In this document: positions 1 through 8,912 of the stretch, piece after piece
How positions within the stretch are numbered: the stretch's first letter is position 1
How the letters are laid out: the number at the start of each line of letters is the position of its first letter
NCBI RefSeq assembly: GCF_014193655.1
Contig: NZ_JACHZQ010000001.1
Location: 248,001-312,000 of the forward strand
DNA from: Rhizobium sp. BK313
Lineage (GTDB): Bacteria; Pseudomonadota; Alphaproteobacteria; Rhizobiales; Rhizobiaceae
DNA length: 64,000 nucleotides
Direction of reading: 5' to 3'
Program-made: the position numbers and the translations under genes
Notes under the pieces: generated by a model
What the model was told of the DNA's origin: nothing
The model's database searches: none
What the model saw: only the letters and a program-made list of their open reading frames with translations

Positions 1-1
1 A

Positions 2-469
2 GCGGGCATGTACAATCCAAAGCTGATAACGCCGATCGTTACAGGCCAGCCGGTGCACGAACACAAGGACGAGAAAAAAATGAGCTTCGCTACCCCGCTC
101 GGCGCCCGTAAGCTGTTGAGCGGCCTTCTGGAAGCCGATCCGCGTATGGATGCCGTCTTCTGTAACAACGATAGCATGGCGCTCGGCGTGTTGTTCGAAT
201 GCATGCAGCGCGGCATCCGTGTGCCGGAGGATTTCGGTATTGCAGGCTTCAACGACTTCGACATCATGGAGGCGGCGCATCCTTCGCTGAGCAGCGTGCG
301 GAGCCCGCGTTGGGAATCCGGTCATGAGGCCGTGCTGGCCTTGCGTCGCCGACTCGATGGCGATGAGGCGGGCCCGAAGGTCGTCGATCTCGGCTTCCAA
401 GTCATGAAACGCGGCAGCACCGACCGTCATGGAGGTCTCGCCCGGAATCCCGCCAGGGGAACCTGGTAA
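2..469 (+). CDS. LacI-family transcriptional regulator, C-terminal part (5' end outside window)
   Basis: The reading frame is already open at the left edge, so only the C-terminal half of the effector-binding core is present. The stretch DAVFCNNDSMALGVLFEC followed by VPEDFGIAGFNDFD is the classic end of the periplasmic-binding-protein-like domain of LacI/GalR repressors, where a sugar normally binds. The DNA-binding domain lies upstream of the window. It is followed on the same strand by an IclR regulator and then a sugar uptake and glycosidase cluster, so it probably senses a sugar handled there. A GGTAGCGCTACC palindrome typical of LacI operators lies about 100 bp past its stop. The family call is firm; the ligand is unknown. 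Confidence 0.9.
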   Translation, partial: AGMYNPKLITPIVTGQPVHEHKDEKKMSFATPLGARKLLSGLLEADPRMDAVFCNNDSMALGVLFECMQRGIRVPEDFGIAGFNDFDIMEAAHPSLSSVRSPRWESGHEAVLALRRRLDGDEAGPKVVDLGFQVMKRGSTDRHGGLARNPARGTW

Positions 470-567
470 TATCGGGTATTCCGCCCGATTTTTTCCGCTG
501 AAACAATCTTCCAAAACCTCCTGTCGTCCATCGGCGAATGAAAACATAGCCGTTGACGGCCAAAGAC

Positions 568-579
568 GGTAGCGCTACC
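568..579. promoter_or_regulatory. LacI-type operator candidate
   Basis: GGTAGCGCTACC is a perfect 12-bp palindrome with the central CG typical of LacI/GalR operators. A TTGACG hexamer at 553-558 could be the -35 element of a promoter it overlaps. The site lies between the LacI-type gene and the IclR gene, so it could control the latter. Assigned from form only. Confidence 0.5.
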
Positions 580-762
580 ATCATCACGTGACGACTTGGT
601 TGATGGCCGCATCCGCTCGGCCTGAAAGGCTGAACCGGATGTCAGACCAAGCCGCCATTCGGGAGGATATTTCAATCGATGGGGATGTTGCAGGCGCTCG
701 GCCGTGAGTGGGCGAGGCATGCCTGTGATCGTGCCCGGATTCATTCGGTCGAAAAGGGAGTG

Positions 763-1554
763 ATGGCATTCATGGAGGAGAAGGATCTTCACGGTCGCGT
801 CCAATCCGTAGAGAGGGCTATGATGTTGCTGGAAGTCCTGGGGGAGGACGATGAAGGCAACCGGCTGACCGATCTCGTCAGTCGCACCGGCCTTGCGCCA
901 TCGACGGTGCACCGCCTATTGACGACGTTGGAGCAGCGTCAGTTCATCCAGTTCAACCCAACGGACCGCCTTTGGCATATCGGCCGCCAGACCTTTGCCA
1001 TCGGTTCGGCTTTCGCCCGCCAGCGCAGTTTCGTGGCACCGGCCTTACCGTTTCTGCGTCGCCTGCGCGACCAGTCTCATGAGACGGCCAATCTCGGCGT
1101 TGTCGAGGATGGCGAAGTGGTGTTGATCAACCAGGTCGAAAGCCGCGAAATCGCCCGTGCCATCAACCGCATCGGCGGTCGCGTGCCAATGCCGGCCTCG
1201 GGCATGGGCAAGGCCATTCTTGCTTCATATTCACAGGACGACATTACGGCTGTCCTGTCGCGCTCCGGCCTGCGCCGCTTCACCGCGAACACGCTGACGC
1301 GCCGTCCCGCGCTGGAGGCTGACCTCGAAACGATCCGCGAGAATGGCTACGCCATCGATGACGAGGAATTCGTCACCGGCCTACGCTGCGTCGCGGCTGC
1401 CGTGTACAATTACCAAGGCGAAAGTGTTTGCGCGATTTCCGTGTCGGGACTGCCGTCGCGTATTCCGATGGAGCGTATTCCGGTACTCGGGCGGCTGGTG
1501 GCGGAGACGGCGCGGGAGCTGACCATCGCTCTCGGTGGGGCGATGCCGGGATAA
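763..1554 (+). CDS. IclR-family transcriptional regulator
   Basis: A 263-residue regulator with the usual IclR layout. The N-terminal winged helix (about residues 10-70) contains LTDLVSRTGLAPSTVHRLL. The C-terminal ligand-binding domain (about 85-255) carries VNLI-type core strands, the GRVPMPASGMGKAILA segment and the family-typical region around GYAIDDEEFVTGLRCVAA. I chose the ATG at 763 because AAGGGAG stands just upstream and the product then has normal family length; an in-frame ATG at 679 would add 28 residues without a good ribosome site. IclR proteins normally control adjacent catabolic genes in response to a small metabolite. Here the sugar ABC/glycosidase cluster begins next door and the GHL gene converges on it. 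The ligand is unknown. Confidence 0.9.
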   Translation: MAFMEEKDLHGRVQSVERAMMLLEVLGEDDEGNRLTDLVSRTGLAPSTVHRLLTTLEQRQFIQFNPTDRLWHIGRQTFAIGSAFARQRSFVAPALPFLRRLRDQSHETANLGVVEDGEVVLINQVESREIARAINRIGGRVPMPASGMGKAILASYSQDDITAVLSRSGLRRFTANTLTRRPALEADLETIRENGYAIDDEEFVTGLRCVAAAVYNYQGESVCAISVSGLPSRIPMERIPVLGRLVAETARELTIALGGAMPG

Positions 1555-1573
1555 AGCGGGCACCGATAATTCC

Positions 1574-1592
1574 CTCTCCCGTCCGGGAGAAG
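1574..1592 (+). terminator. Candidate terminator of the IclR gene
   Basis: CTCCCG and CGGGAG form a compact hairpin about 20 bases after the IclR stop. It is followed by AGAATTTTC, a weak U-rich tail on the plus strand. Confidence 0.45.
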
Positions 1593-1672
1593 AATTTTCG
1601 AAAGCTTATTTCAATCAATTATTTGGTGATTGTGAGGCACCGCCGTCGTTGCCTGGCCTCCGTGCACCCTAA

Positions 1673-1699
1673 CCCTCTCCCCGCCGTGCGGGGAGAGGG
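1673..1699. terminator. Hairpin between convergent genes (bidirectional terminator)
   Basis: CCCTCTCCCCGC and GCGGGGAGAGGG form a perfect 12-bp stem with a 3-nt loop. It lies between the plus-strand IclR gene and the end of the minus-strand glycoside-hydrolase-like gene. There is no clear U-run on either side. Confidence 0.5.
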
Positions 1700-1715
1700 G
1701 AGAGGTTCCCCGATT

Positions 1716-3914
1716 TCACCGTGACCAATCGACCACGACGACCTCATGGTCGAGTACGTCGCCGACCTCGATGACGAGTTCGTTGCCCTCGGATTTTGCC
1801 GCAACCTTCCGACCACTTACACGCAGTGACACTTCGGCGGAATTGCCTGCGCCGGGCTCCTTCCGCAACCGGACGGTCACCGGGCCGATCGGAAGCAGTT
1901 CGTTCTGCCGGCCCGGCACGCGCGAGGTCAGGATGCGATTGTTGAGGTGGATGATCTGCCTGCTATCCTGACTGTAGAGCGTCGCGGTGATGAAGCCATG
2001 GGTTCCTTCGAGGCTCAGCAGCGAACGGTCACCGAGCATCCAACGCGCGGCATTGGCGATCAACTTGGCATGTTCGAACTGTTCGTCGCGAGCATAGCAT
2101 CGGTCGAGGTCAGCGACGAACCAGACGAATTTGCCGCCATTGGCCGTCTCGCGCACGGTAATGGCCGGGAGGTCCGAATAGGGCTGGCGCATCCAGGAGG
2201 TTTCCGGCGGATAAATCGGGAAATCCGGAATGTAGGTGGCCAATACCTTGACGTCGTGGTCGACGCTGACGACAGGCAGGTAGCCGCCGAAGGGCAGGGT
2301 ATCGGTTCCGTCCAGCCCGGCAAGCACAGGATGGCGGCTGCCATCGGCGGCCGGCGCGGTCTTGTCCTTCGGGCCGTGTACCTTGGCGCGGAGTTCCGGG
2401 GAAAGACGCAGATAGGTGTGGCGGAAGCTGGTTTCGATGTCGGGGTTTGCCGGCTCCTGAGCGCCGCGGCTGCCACCCTTGGCATGGACGCCGAAGAGTT
2501 TCGCCAGAGCGAAATCGGCGCGCTTGTCGCCATATTCGCCGTAGAGGCTCGCTTCCGATGAGGCAATGACCGATCCGCCCTGGGCGGCGAAGGCTTCGAC
2601 GGCGGCGACTTGAGTGTCCGACATCGCCGCAAGGTTGGGCAGGATCAGCACGCCGAAGCGGCCCGCCGCCTTGCCGATATCGTCGGCATGAACGGGCAGA
2701 TAGGTGATGCCAGCCCTGTCGAGCGCCCGGGTGGCGCCTCGATAGGGGTTCATCGTGCGATCGTTGGCTTGATCCTGGCCGTGGAAGTTATGATTGTTTT
2801 GCGACCAGACGACGGCGACATCGGCCTGCGGCTTGCGGTTGACGAGGATGTCCTGATTGGCCTGATGCCAGGTGAAGATCGGCTCCGCGGTGTTGTATTG
2901 GCGCCGGTCCTCGTGCAGCGCGCCGATATGGTGCCACCATGGCTGGATGCCGCCGGCAAAACCGGAGGACGACCAGAGCCGCACTTCGGCCGGTGGCATG
3001 CTGGCAAGGCGGAAGGCTGGTGAACCGAGCTGATATTGCGGCGTGCTTTCGGGAATGAGCTTGTCCCAGCCACCGACTTCGTGCAGCCGCTTGCCGACTT
3101 CGGTATTGTCCTCGAAGCCGTCTGTCGTGTTGCGGCGCTGATGGTCGAGCATGACGATCGGGCTGCGGGCGAGGATGGACGGCAGGTCGATGAAGCGGTT
3201 GTTGTTGTTCAGGACATCGCCGCTGATCATGCCCATCCAGGCGCAATGCTCTCCGCCGGCCTTGGTGGTCACCCTGTTGTTGAGTTCCCAGAGATCTGTG
3301 CGCCGCTTGAAGTTCCAGCGGATCCAGAGGCGATAGCTCTCGTCGGCCCAGTCGTGGCGGCGCGGCAGCTCGACTTTTGACCATTCTCGGAATTGCTTGG
3401 TGCAGTGTTGGCAGTAGCAGATGTTCTTGCGTGGGATACCGGCCCAACTGTTGTCGGCGAAGCCATCGGGCTGGCTGCGGCCGATGATTTCCTCCATGAT
3501 TTTCGGGAGGTATTCGCTGTAGTAGGGCGAGTTGATGCAGGTGACATACTTGTCGGCCTGGCGATAGGGTTTGCCGTCGATGTCGATGCAGATCCAATCC
3601 GGATGCGCGCGATAGAAATCCTCCGCCACACGGTTGGAGTCCATGCGGGCGATGACCTTCAGCCCTTCTTCACGGGCCGCTTTGACGATCTCGCCGTAGA
3701 GGTCGCGTTCGCCGAGCGTTTCGGCGCGATGGTGCAGTGGGAATTCGGAGGGGTAGTAGGCGACGATGCCGCCAGCGTTGACGATTACACCCTGGATGCG
3801 CGTCTTGCGCCAATGCTCCCGCCACCATTGCTCGTCATAGCGCGCCGGGTCGATTTCGACGAGATTCGTCTGGGCCCAGCGCAGCGTCGTCTTGTACCAG
3901 GGTTCCAATGCCAT
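1716..3914 (-). CDS. Glycoside-hydrolase-like protein (GHL6-type TIM barrel plus beta-galactosidase trimerisation-like domain)
   Basis: A 732-residue protein without a signal peptide, so probably cytoplasmic. Residues about 1-370 look like the TIM-barrel 'hypothetical glycosyl hydrolase' family (GHL6), with VIVNAGGIVAYYPSEFP near the start and IVKAAREEGLKVIARMD. A cysteine cluster CYCQHC near residue 167 may bind a metal. Residues about 380-600 resemble the glutamine-amidotransferase-like trimerisation domain of GH42 beta-galactosidases (YRGATRALDRAGITYLPVHADD, GVLILPNLAAMS). A small beta domain ends the protein. It is divergent from the ABC importer and shares its upstream region. A second, shorter relative with the same Cys pattern lies at 7390-8856. 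Presumably it acts on an imported oligosaccharide or glycoside; the substrate and catalytic residues are not identifiable. Confidence 0.75.
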   Translation of the reverse strand: MALEPWYKTTLRWAQTNLVEIDPARYDEQWWREHWRKTRIQGVIVNAGGIVAYYPSEFPLHHRAETLGERDLYGEIVKAAREEGLKVIARMDSNRVAEDFYRAHPDWICIDIDGKPYRQADKYVTCINSPYYSEYLPKIMEEIIGRSQPDGFADNSWAGIPRKNICYCQHCTKQFREWSKVELPRRHDWADESYRLWIRWNFKRRTDLWELNNRVTTKAGGEHCAWMGMISGDVLNNNNRFIDLPSILARSPIVMLDHQRRNTTDGFEDNTEVGKRLHEVGGWDKLIPESTPQYQLGSPAFRLASMPPAEVRLWSSSGFAGGIQPWWHHIGALHEDRRQYNTAEPIFTWHQANQDILVNRKPQADVAVVWSQNNHNFHGQDQANDRTMNPYRGATRALDRAGITYLPVHADDIGKAAGRFGVLILPNLAAMSDTQVAAVEAFAAQGGSVIASSEASLYGEYGDKRADFALAKLFGVHAKGGSRGAQEPANPDIETSFRHTYLRLSPELRAKVHGPKDKTAPAADGSRHPVLAGLDGTDTLPFGGYLPVVSVDHDVKVLATYIPDFPIYPPETSWMRQPYSDLPAITVRETANGGKFVWFVADLDRCYARDEQFEHAKLIANAARWMLGDRSLLSLEGTHGFITATLYSQDSRQIIHLNNRILTSRVPGRQNELLPIGPVTVRLRKEPGAGNSAEVSLRVSGRKVAAKSEGNELVIEVGDVLDHEVVVVDWSR

Positions 3915-4138
3915 GGATATCGCTCACTCATGTCTCGGTTGATCTGCGTCGCCAAACTAGGGGAAATCCTGATGCAGTCGTCAGCCTTTACACGAGAATT
4001 CCACGATGCGGAAAAGCATCCGCAAACCATTCGATACCGGTCCGGGAATGTGATCAAAGAATCCCATGCATTCAGCGCTGGGCATCGGGAGGAGACGATG
4101 TCCGCACCCTGAACAGCCAGGAGGAGGGGATCGACATC

Positions 4139-5482
4139 ATGGCCGAGAATAAGACCGCGGACGATTTGGCGACATTTGCAGGCGAGCTTAGTCGCCGGAA
4201 CCTGCTGCTCGGCGCAGCGATGCTTGCCGGAAGCGGGCTCCTGCCCGAGATCGCTCGGGCGCAGGGAGCTGCCGAAATGCTCGTCGCTTGGTGGGGGTCC
4301 GACGATCGGCACCAGAAGACATTGAAGCTCCTGAAGCTGTTCGAATCCAAGCATCCTGGCCTGAAGATGGATGCGCAATATGGCGGCCTCATCGGCTACC
4401 AGGACAAGATTTCCACCCAGTTCGCCGGCGGCAGCGCTCCCGACATCATGCAGATCTCCGATAATCGCGAGGCGCTCATCGCCTCTGGTCGCTTGCTGCA
4501 GTTGGACGACGCAATAGCCAGCGACAAGATCAATCTCGTCGATGCCAACAAGAGCGTCGTTGAAACCATCAAGGTCGGCGGCAAGCTCTATAGCATCCCC
4601 TGGGGACTGGCCTGTGGCTGCTACTTCCTCGACACGAAAGTATTCCAGGACACCAATGTCGCTTTGCCGGGGCCGGATTGGACCTGGGATCAATATGCGG
4701 ACAAGGCCAAGGCCATCACCAAGGCGAGCGGCGGCAAGGTCTACGGTTCCGCCGACATTTGGGCGCCGGCCGGAACACGCTCACTTTATCCGTTCGAATT
4801 CTTCCTGCGCCAGCGCGGCAAGTCCACCTTCACGACGGATGGCCAACTCGGTTTCGAACAAGCGGAGCTGACGGAGTGGTTCACTTTCTGGGACGATCTA
4901 CGCAAGGCTGGCGGCGTGCCGCCGGCAGAGATCACAGCAGCCGAAGGCGGCTTCGAGACCTCGCCGATCATCACCGGCAAGGCGGCGATGTATCCGGTCA
5001 ACAGCTCCATCGCATCATCGCTGCAGGCGCTGACCAAGAACAAGCTCGTCTGCGCCGTCGTCCCCAACGGCATCAACAGCAAGGCGCTGTCCGGGCCGAC
5101 CTTCGGTGCCTTTATCAATGCCAGCATGCAGGTCTTCGTCAACGCCGCTTCGAAGCAGAAGGATTTGGCCGTCGATTTCCTTAACTTCGTGACCAACGAC
5201 CCCGATGCCGCCAAGATCCAGCTGATGGCGCGCGGCGTACCGCTATCGGCGAAGGTTGCGGAGTCGATCCTGCCTGATGTCTCACCGATCGAGCAGAGCA
5301 TGGCCGACGTCATCAAATACACCCAGGACCATACCGCCGCGCCCGGCGTCACCTGGCCGACGACCGGCGGGCAGGTGCAGGACCTGATGCAGCGGTCACA
5401 CCAGGCAGTAGCCTTCGGCCAGAGCAACGTCGCCGATACCGTCACCAAGTTCTTCGATGAAGCCGGGATCATTTTGAACTGA
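4139..5482 (+). CDS. ABC transporter sugar-binding protein (family 1, Tat signal)
   Basis: A 447-residue extracellular solute-binding protein. The N-terminus carries a twin-arginine signal (SRRNLLLG at residues 18-25, then a hydrophobic stretch and a cleavage-like ARA-Q near 41), so it is probably exported folded to the periplasm. The body shows the family 1 pattern: LLKLFESKHPGLKM, PDIMQISDNREALIASGRL, YPVNSSIASSLQALTKN and a late VDFLNFVTNDPDAAK. The ATG at 4139 is chosen because GGAGGAGGGG precedes it at normal spacing and it places the Tat motif properly. First gene of a tight operon with two permeases. The ligand is probably a mono- or oligosaccharide. Confidence 0.92.
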   Translation: MAENKTADDLATFAGELSRRNLLLGAAMLAGSGLLPEIARAQGAAEMLVAWWGSDDRHQKTLKLLKLFESKHPGLKMDAQYGGLIGYQDKISTQFAGGSAPDIMQISDNREALIASGRLLQLDDAIASDKINLVDANKSVVETIKVGGKLYSIPWGLACGCYFLDTKVFQDTNVALPGPDWTWDQYADKAKAITKASGGKVYGSADIWAPAGTRSLYPFEFFLRQRGKSTFTTDGQLGFEQAELTEWFTFWDDLRKAGGVPPAEITAAEGGFETSPIITGKAAMYPVNSSIASSLQALTKNKLVCAVVPNGINSKALSGPTFGAFINASMQVFVNAASKQKDLAVDFLNFVTNDPDAAKIQLMARGVPLSAKVAESILPDVSPIEQSMADVIKYTQDHTAAPGVTWPTTGGQVQDLMQRSHQAVAFGQSNVADTVTKFFDEAGIILN

Positions 5483-6471
5483 TGTCGTCCTCCCAACGTC
5501 AAAGCGACATGCAGGCAGCGCGACACGGCGCGCTACCTGCAGCGCTGGCCTCATCTTCTCCCCTGCAGCGCCCCCGGCAGCGTCGAAGACAGCTCGGCGA
5601 CAACAGCTGGGGCTATCTCTTCCTCACGCCCTGGATCATCGGCATGCTGCTGTTCCTGGCGGGCCCGACGTTGGTGTCGCTCTATCTCTCCTTCACCAAT
5701 TTCAACCTGCTGAACCCGCCGAAGTGGATCGGGGCGATGAACTATGTCCGGCTGTTCACGATGGACAGCCGTTATCTCACCTCGCTGAGGGTGACCTTCA
5801 CCTATGTCGCCTTCGCCGTGCCGTTGAATCTCGCTTTCGCGCTGGCGCTTGCCATGTTGCTCAATTCGAAGATCAAGGGGTTGGGACTCTATCGCGCCAT
5901 CTATTACGTGCCGTCCCTGCTAGGCGGCAGCGTGGCGATCGCCATTCTCTGGCGGCAGGTCTTCGGTCCGAGCGGCATTGTCGCCCAGGTTCTCGCTGTT
6001 TTCGGCATCGAGGGCGCGAGCTGGGTATCTTCGCCTAACTCGGCGTTATGGACTTTGATCATCCTGCACGTCTGGCAGTTCGGCTCGCCGATGATCATTT
6101 TCCTGGCGGGGCTGAAGCAGATCCCGAAGGAGCTTTACGAAGCGGCCATCGTCGATGGCGCCGGTCCATGGCAGCAGTTCCGGATGATCACGGTGCCGAT
6201 GCTGACGCCGGTGATTTTCTTCAATCTGATCCTGCAGATCATCAATTCGTTCCAGGCCTTCACGCCGGCCTTCATCGTCAGCGGAGGCACGGGCGGGCCA
6301 CTCGATTCCACGCTGTTCTATACGCTCTACCTCTACCTTCAGGGGTTCGGAAATTTCCGGATGGGCTATGCCTCGGCGATGGGCTGGGTACTTCTGATCA
6401 TCATCGGCGTATTCACCGCGCTGGCGTTTCTTTCCAGCAAATACTGGGTTCACTACGAGGATGAGAGGTAG
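5482..6471 (+). CDS. Sugar ABC transporter permease (MalF/UgpA type)
   Basis: A 329-residue inner-membrane permease with about six transmembrane segments after a polar N-terminal tail of about 45 residues. The coupling-helix EAA loop reads ELYEAAIVDGAGPWQQF, as in MalF-like subunits. LTPWIIGMLLFLAGPTLVSLY is the first membrane segment. Its ATG overlaps the TGA of the binding-protein gene by one base, so translation is probably coupled. It would form the membrane pore with the next gene product. No ATPase gene is present in this cluster. Confidence 0.93.
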   Translation: MSSSQRQSDMQAARHGALPAALASSSPLQRPRQRRRQLGDNSWGYLFLTPWIIGMLLFLAGPTLVSLYLSFTNFNLLNPPKWIGAMNYVRLFTMDSRYLTSLRVTFTYVAFAVPLNLAFALALAMLLNSKIKGLGLYRAIYYVPSLLGGSVAIAILWRQVFGPSGIVAQVLAVFGIEGASWVSSPNSALWTLIILHVWQFGSPMIIFLAGLKQIPKELYEAAIVDGAGPWQQFRMITVPMLTPVIFFNLILQIINSFQAFTPAFIVSGGTGGPLDSTLFYTLYLYLQGFGNFRMGYASAMGWVLLIIIGVFTALAFLSSKYWVHYEDER

Positions 6472-6477
6472 TCGGAG

Positions 6478-7350
6478 ATGGCAAGCCTTGCAGCAAACCC
6501 GGTCAGGATGAGGCGCAAACGCCGGGACAAGCGTTGGCTGTTGCATGTCGTGCTTATCGCCGGCGCCTTTCTGATGCTCTATCCGCTGCTGTGGATGATC
6601 GGCAGTTCGTTCAAGCCAGAGGGAGAGATATTCTCCAATCTCAACCCGATCCCGACGAGCCTCGATTTTTCCAACTACATCAAAGGCTGGACGCTCGGCA
6701 CCGGCGCGTCGTTTTCAACCTTCTTTCTCAATTCCTTCATCGTCTGCGTCGGTGCGATCGTCGGCAATCTGCTGTCCTGCTCGCTTGCGGCCTATGCCTT
6801 CGCGCGCATCAACTTCCGCTTCAAGGGCATTCTCTTCGCCCTGATGATCGGCACGTTGATGCTGCCGTTCCATGTCACCGTCGTACCGCAATACATCATT
6901 TTCAACTCACTCGGCTGGATCAACACCTTCCTGCCGCTGATCGTGCCGAAGTTCTTCGCGGTCGATGCCTTCTTCATCTTCCTAATGGTGCAGTTCATCC
7001 GCGGCATTCCGCTCGAGTTGGAACAGGCGGCGAAGGTCGACGGTTGCAATCGGTTCCAGATCTTCACGCTGATCATCCTGCCGCTGATGATGCCGGCACT
7101 GGTGACGACGACGATCTTCACCTTCATCTGGACGTGGAACGACTTCTTCTCGCAGCTTCTCTATCTCAATGCCGAGAAGAACTACACGGTTTCGCTTGGC
7201 CTTCGGCAGTTCCTCGATGCGTCGGGGCAATCGTCCTGGGGCTCGATGTTCGCCATGACGACGCTGTCGCTCGTGCCGGTCTTCCTTGTCTTCCTGTTCT
7301 TCCAGAAGCGTCTTGTCGAAGGCATCGCGACCACGGGCCTGAAGGGATGA
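6478..7350 (+). CDS. Sugar ABC transporter permease (MalG/UgpE type)
   Basis: A 290-residue permease with six predicted membrane segments. Its EAA loop LELEQAAKVDGCNRFQIF matches the MalG/UgpE side of carbohydrate importers. The C-terminus EGIATTGLKG is the typical end of this subfamily and contacts the ATPase. It starts six bases after the first permease. The importer needs an ATPase encoded elsewhere, probably a shared UgpC/MsmK-like subunit; that is inference from the missing gene. Confidence 0.93.
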   Translation: MASLAANPVRMRRKRRDKRWLLHVVLIAGAFLMLYPLLWMIGSSFKPEGEIFSNLNPIPTSLDFSNYIKGWTLGTGASFSTFFLNSFIVCVGAIVGNLLSCSLAAYAFARINFRFKGILFALMIGTLMLPFHVTVVPQYIIFNSLGWINTFLPLIVPKFFAVDAFFIFLMVQFIRGIPLELEQAAKVDGCNRFQIFTLIILPLMMPALVTTTIFTFIWTWNDFFSQLLYLNAEKNYTVSLGLRQFLDASGQSSWGSMFAMTTLSLVPVFLVFLFFQKRLVEGIATTGLKG

Positions 7351-7389
7351 GGCGGCCCCCATGGGCAATGGCAAGGACGGAGAAAGGCA

Positions 7390-8856
7390 ATGACTGAGCG
7401 TTTGGTGGCAATTCAGGTCGGTGCGGTGTCCTTCATGGACGAGGGCGTCGAGACAGTACTGGACACGGTTCAGCAGCGGGCCGGCGTCAATACGCTGTTT
7501 CTTGCGACGCCGACCTGGGACCGCGCCACCGGCGGCCGGGCGGAGCCGGGCCGGCCGTTTCCCGATCATGGTGTAAAGGCGTATGAGCGCGACTGGCGTG
7601 GTGGCAACTATGCCAAGACCCATCCGGAATATTACGCCAACACCATCCTGGGGCCGGCGGGCAGAGCGCCGGAATATCCGGATTGGGACATGCTGGGTGA
7701 CGTCATTCCCGAGGCAAATCGGCGTGGGATCCGAAGCTTCGCCATGATGGACGAAAGCAGCCACGCGCGGCATCTGCGCAGCTATCCGAATTTCCTGAAA
7801 TGCCTGGAAGTCGATATCTGGAACAAGCCCGCGCGTCGGCCGTGCTTCAACAATCCCGACTATCGCAATTGGCATCTCGGCATGATCGAGGATTACATCA
7901 AGAGCTACGATCTTGACGGCATCATGTGGTCGTCGGAGCGCCCAAGCCCGCTCGATCGGCTGATCCAGGAGCCGACGCGGCAGGGTCTGGGGTTGATCAC
8001 CTGTTACTGCAACCATTGCAAGGCGCTCGGCGCCGAGCGCGGCATCAGCTGGCGGCGGTCGCAGGAAGGATATCGCAAACTGGTTCTCTGGAATGCGGAC
8101 ATCGCCCGGGGAGCTATTCCTTCCGATGGTGCGTTCGTGACCTTCTGGCGCTTGCTGCTCAATTATCCCGAACTGCTCTCTTGGCAATCGCTCTGGGCCG
8201 ACGGGCAGCATCAGATGTATCGCGACATCTTCGGCACGGTGCGCGCCTATCGGCCGGAGATGAAAGTCGGCTGGAGCATGCCGCAGAACATCACCTTCAG
8301 CCCGTTCTATCGGGCGAGCCAGAACTATGCCGATCTCAGCCATATCGCCGATTTCCTGAAGATATCGGCCTATGACAACGCCGCCGGACCGCGCTTTCAT
8401 ACGTTCATTGCTGGCGTCAGCCGCACGATCTTCGGCGATGCCGATCCGGAGCAGGTCTATCCGTTGATGCTGAAGATGTTGGGTCTCGACGAGGGTCCCT
8501 ATGGCGATCTGCCGAAGACCGGCTTTTCAGCCGACTATGTCAGGCGCGAGACCAAGCGCGCTCTTGTCGGCGGCGAGGGGCGTTGCGTCATTTATGCCGG
8601 GATCGATGTCGATATTCCGGTCGGTCAGCCTGATGACACGGAGATTTCGGGGCCGGCGCTTGGCGACGCCGCCATGATCGATGCCGACGACACGTCGGGT
8701 CCCGACTTGAGCCGGACCACGCCCGAGCGGGTCAAGGCGGCTGTACTTGCCGCCTTCGAAGGCGGTGCCGCCGGCGTCGTGCTCGGTCGAAAATATTCGG
8801 AAATGCGCCTCGACAATTTGACGGGTGTTCGCGCCGCGCTGGCCGAACTCAACTGA
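7390..8856 (+). CDS. Glycoside-hydrolase-like TIM-barrel protein
   Basis: A 488-residue protein that begins 39 bases after the second permease, preceded by a GGAG-like site. It resembles the N-terminal half of the protein at 1716-3914: an early strand VNTLFLATPTWDR, then DVIPEANRRGIRSFAMMDES, CLEVDIWNKPARRPCFNNPDYRNW, IKSYDLDGIMWSSERPSP and the Cys cluster CYCNHC near residue 204. It lacks the trimerisation-like domain. There is no signal peptide, so it is probably cytoplasmic and acts on what the importer delivers. The barrel assignment rests on pattern similarity and is moderate; substrate and mechanism are unknown. Confidence 0.65.
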   Translation: MTERLVAIQVGAVSFMDEGVETVLDTVQQRAGVNTLFLATPTWDRATGGRAEPGRPFPDHGVKAYERDWRGGNYAKTHPEYYANTILGPAGRAPEYPDWDMLGDVIPEANRRGIRSFAMMDESSHARHLRSYPNFLKCLEVDIWNKPARRPCFNNPDYRNWHLGMIEDYIKSYDLDGIMWSSERPSPLDRLIQEPTRQGLGLITCYCNHCKALGAERGISWRRSQEGYRKLVLWNADIARGAIPSDGAFVTFWRLLLNYPELLSWQSLWADGQHQMYRDIFGTVRAYRPEMKVGWSMPQNITFSPFYRASQNYADLSHIADFLKISAYDNAAGPRFHTFIAGVSRTIFGDADPEQVYPLMLKMLGLDEGPYGDLPKTGFSADYVRRETKRALVGGEGRCVIYAGIDVDIPVGQPDDTEISGPALGDAAMIDADDTSGPDLSRTTPERVKAAVLAAFEGGAAGVVLGRKYSEMRLDNLTGVRAALAELN

Positions 8857-8912
8857 CGGCGCATGGCTTTCGGGGCAGCGGAGGCTGTCTCACAGATGAC
8901 ATGGAGAGATCG

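Noticed and set aside
4005..4024. Nested inverted repeat GATGC...GCATC / TGCGGA...TCCGCA before the sugar-binding-protein gene
   Set aside because: Short arms and overlapping pairings; not distinctive enough to call an IclR or LacI operator.
6982..8400. 472-codon minus-strand open frame opposite a permease and the GHL-like gene
   Set aside because: GC-rich antisense frame with no family-like sequence, covering two well-supported genes.
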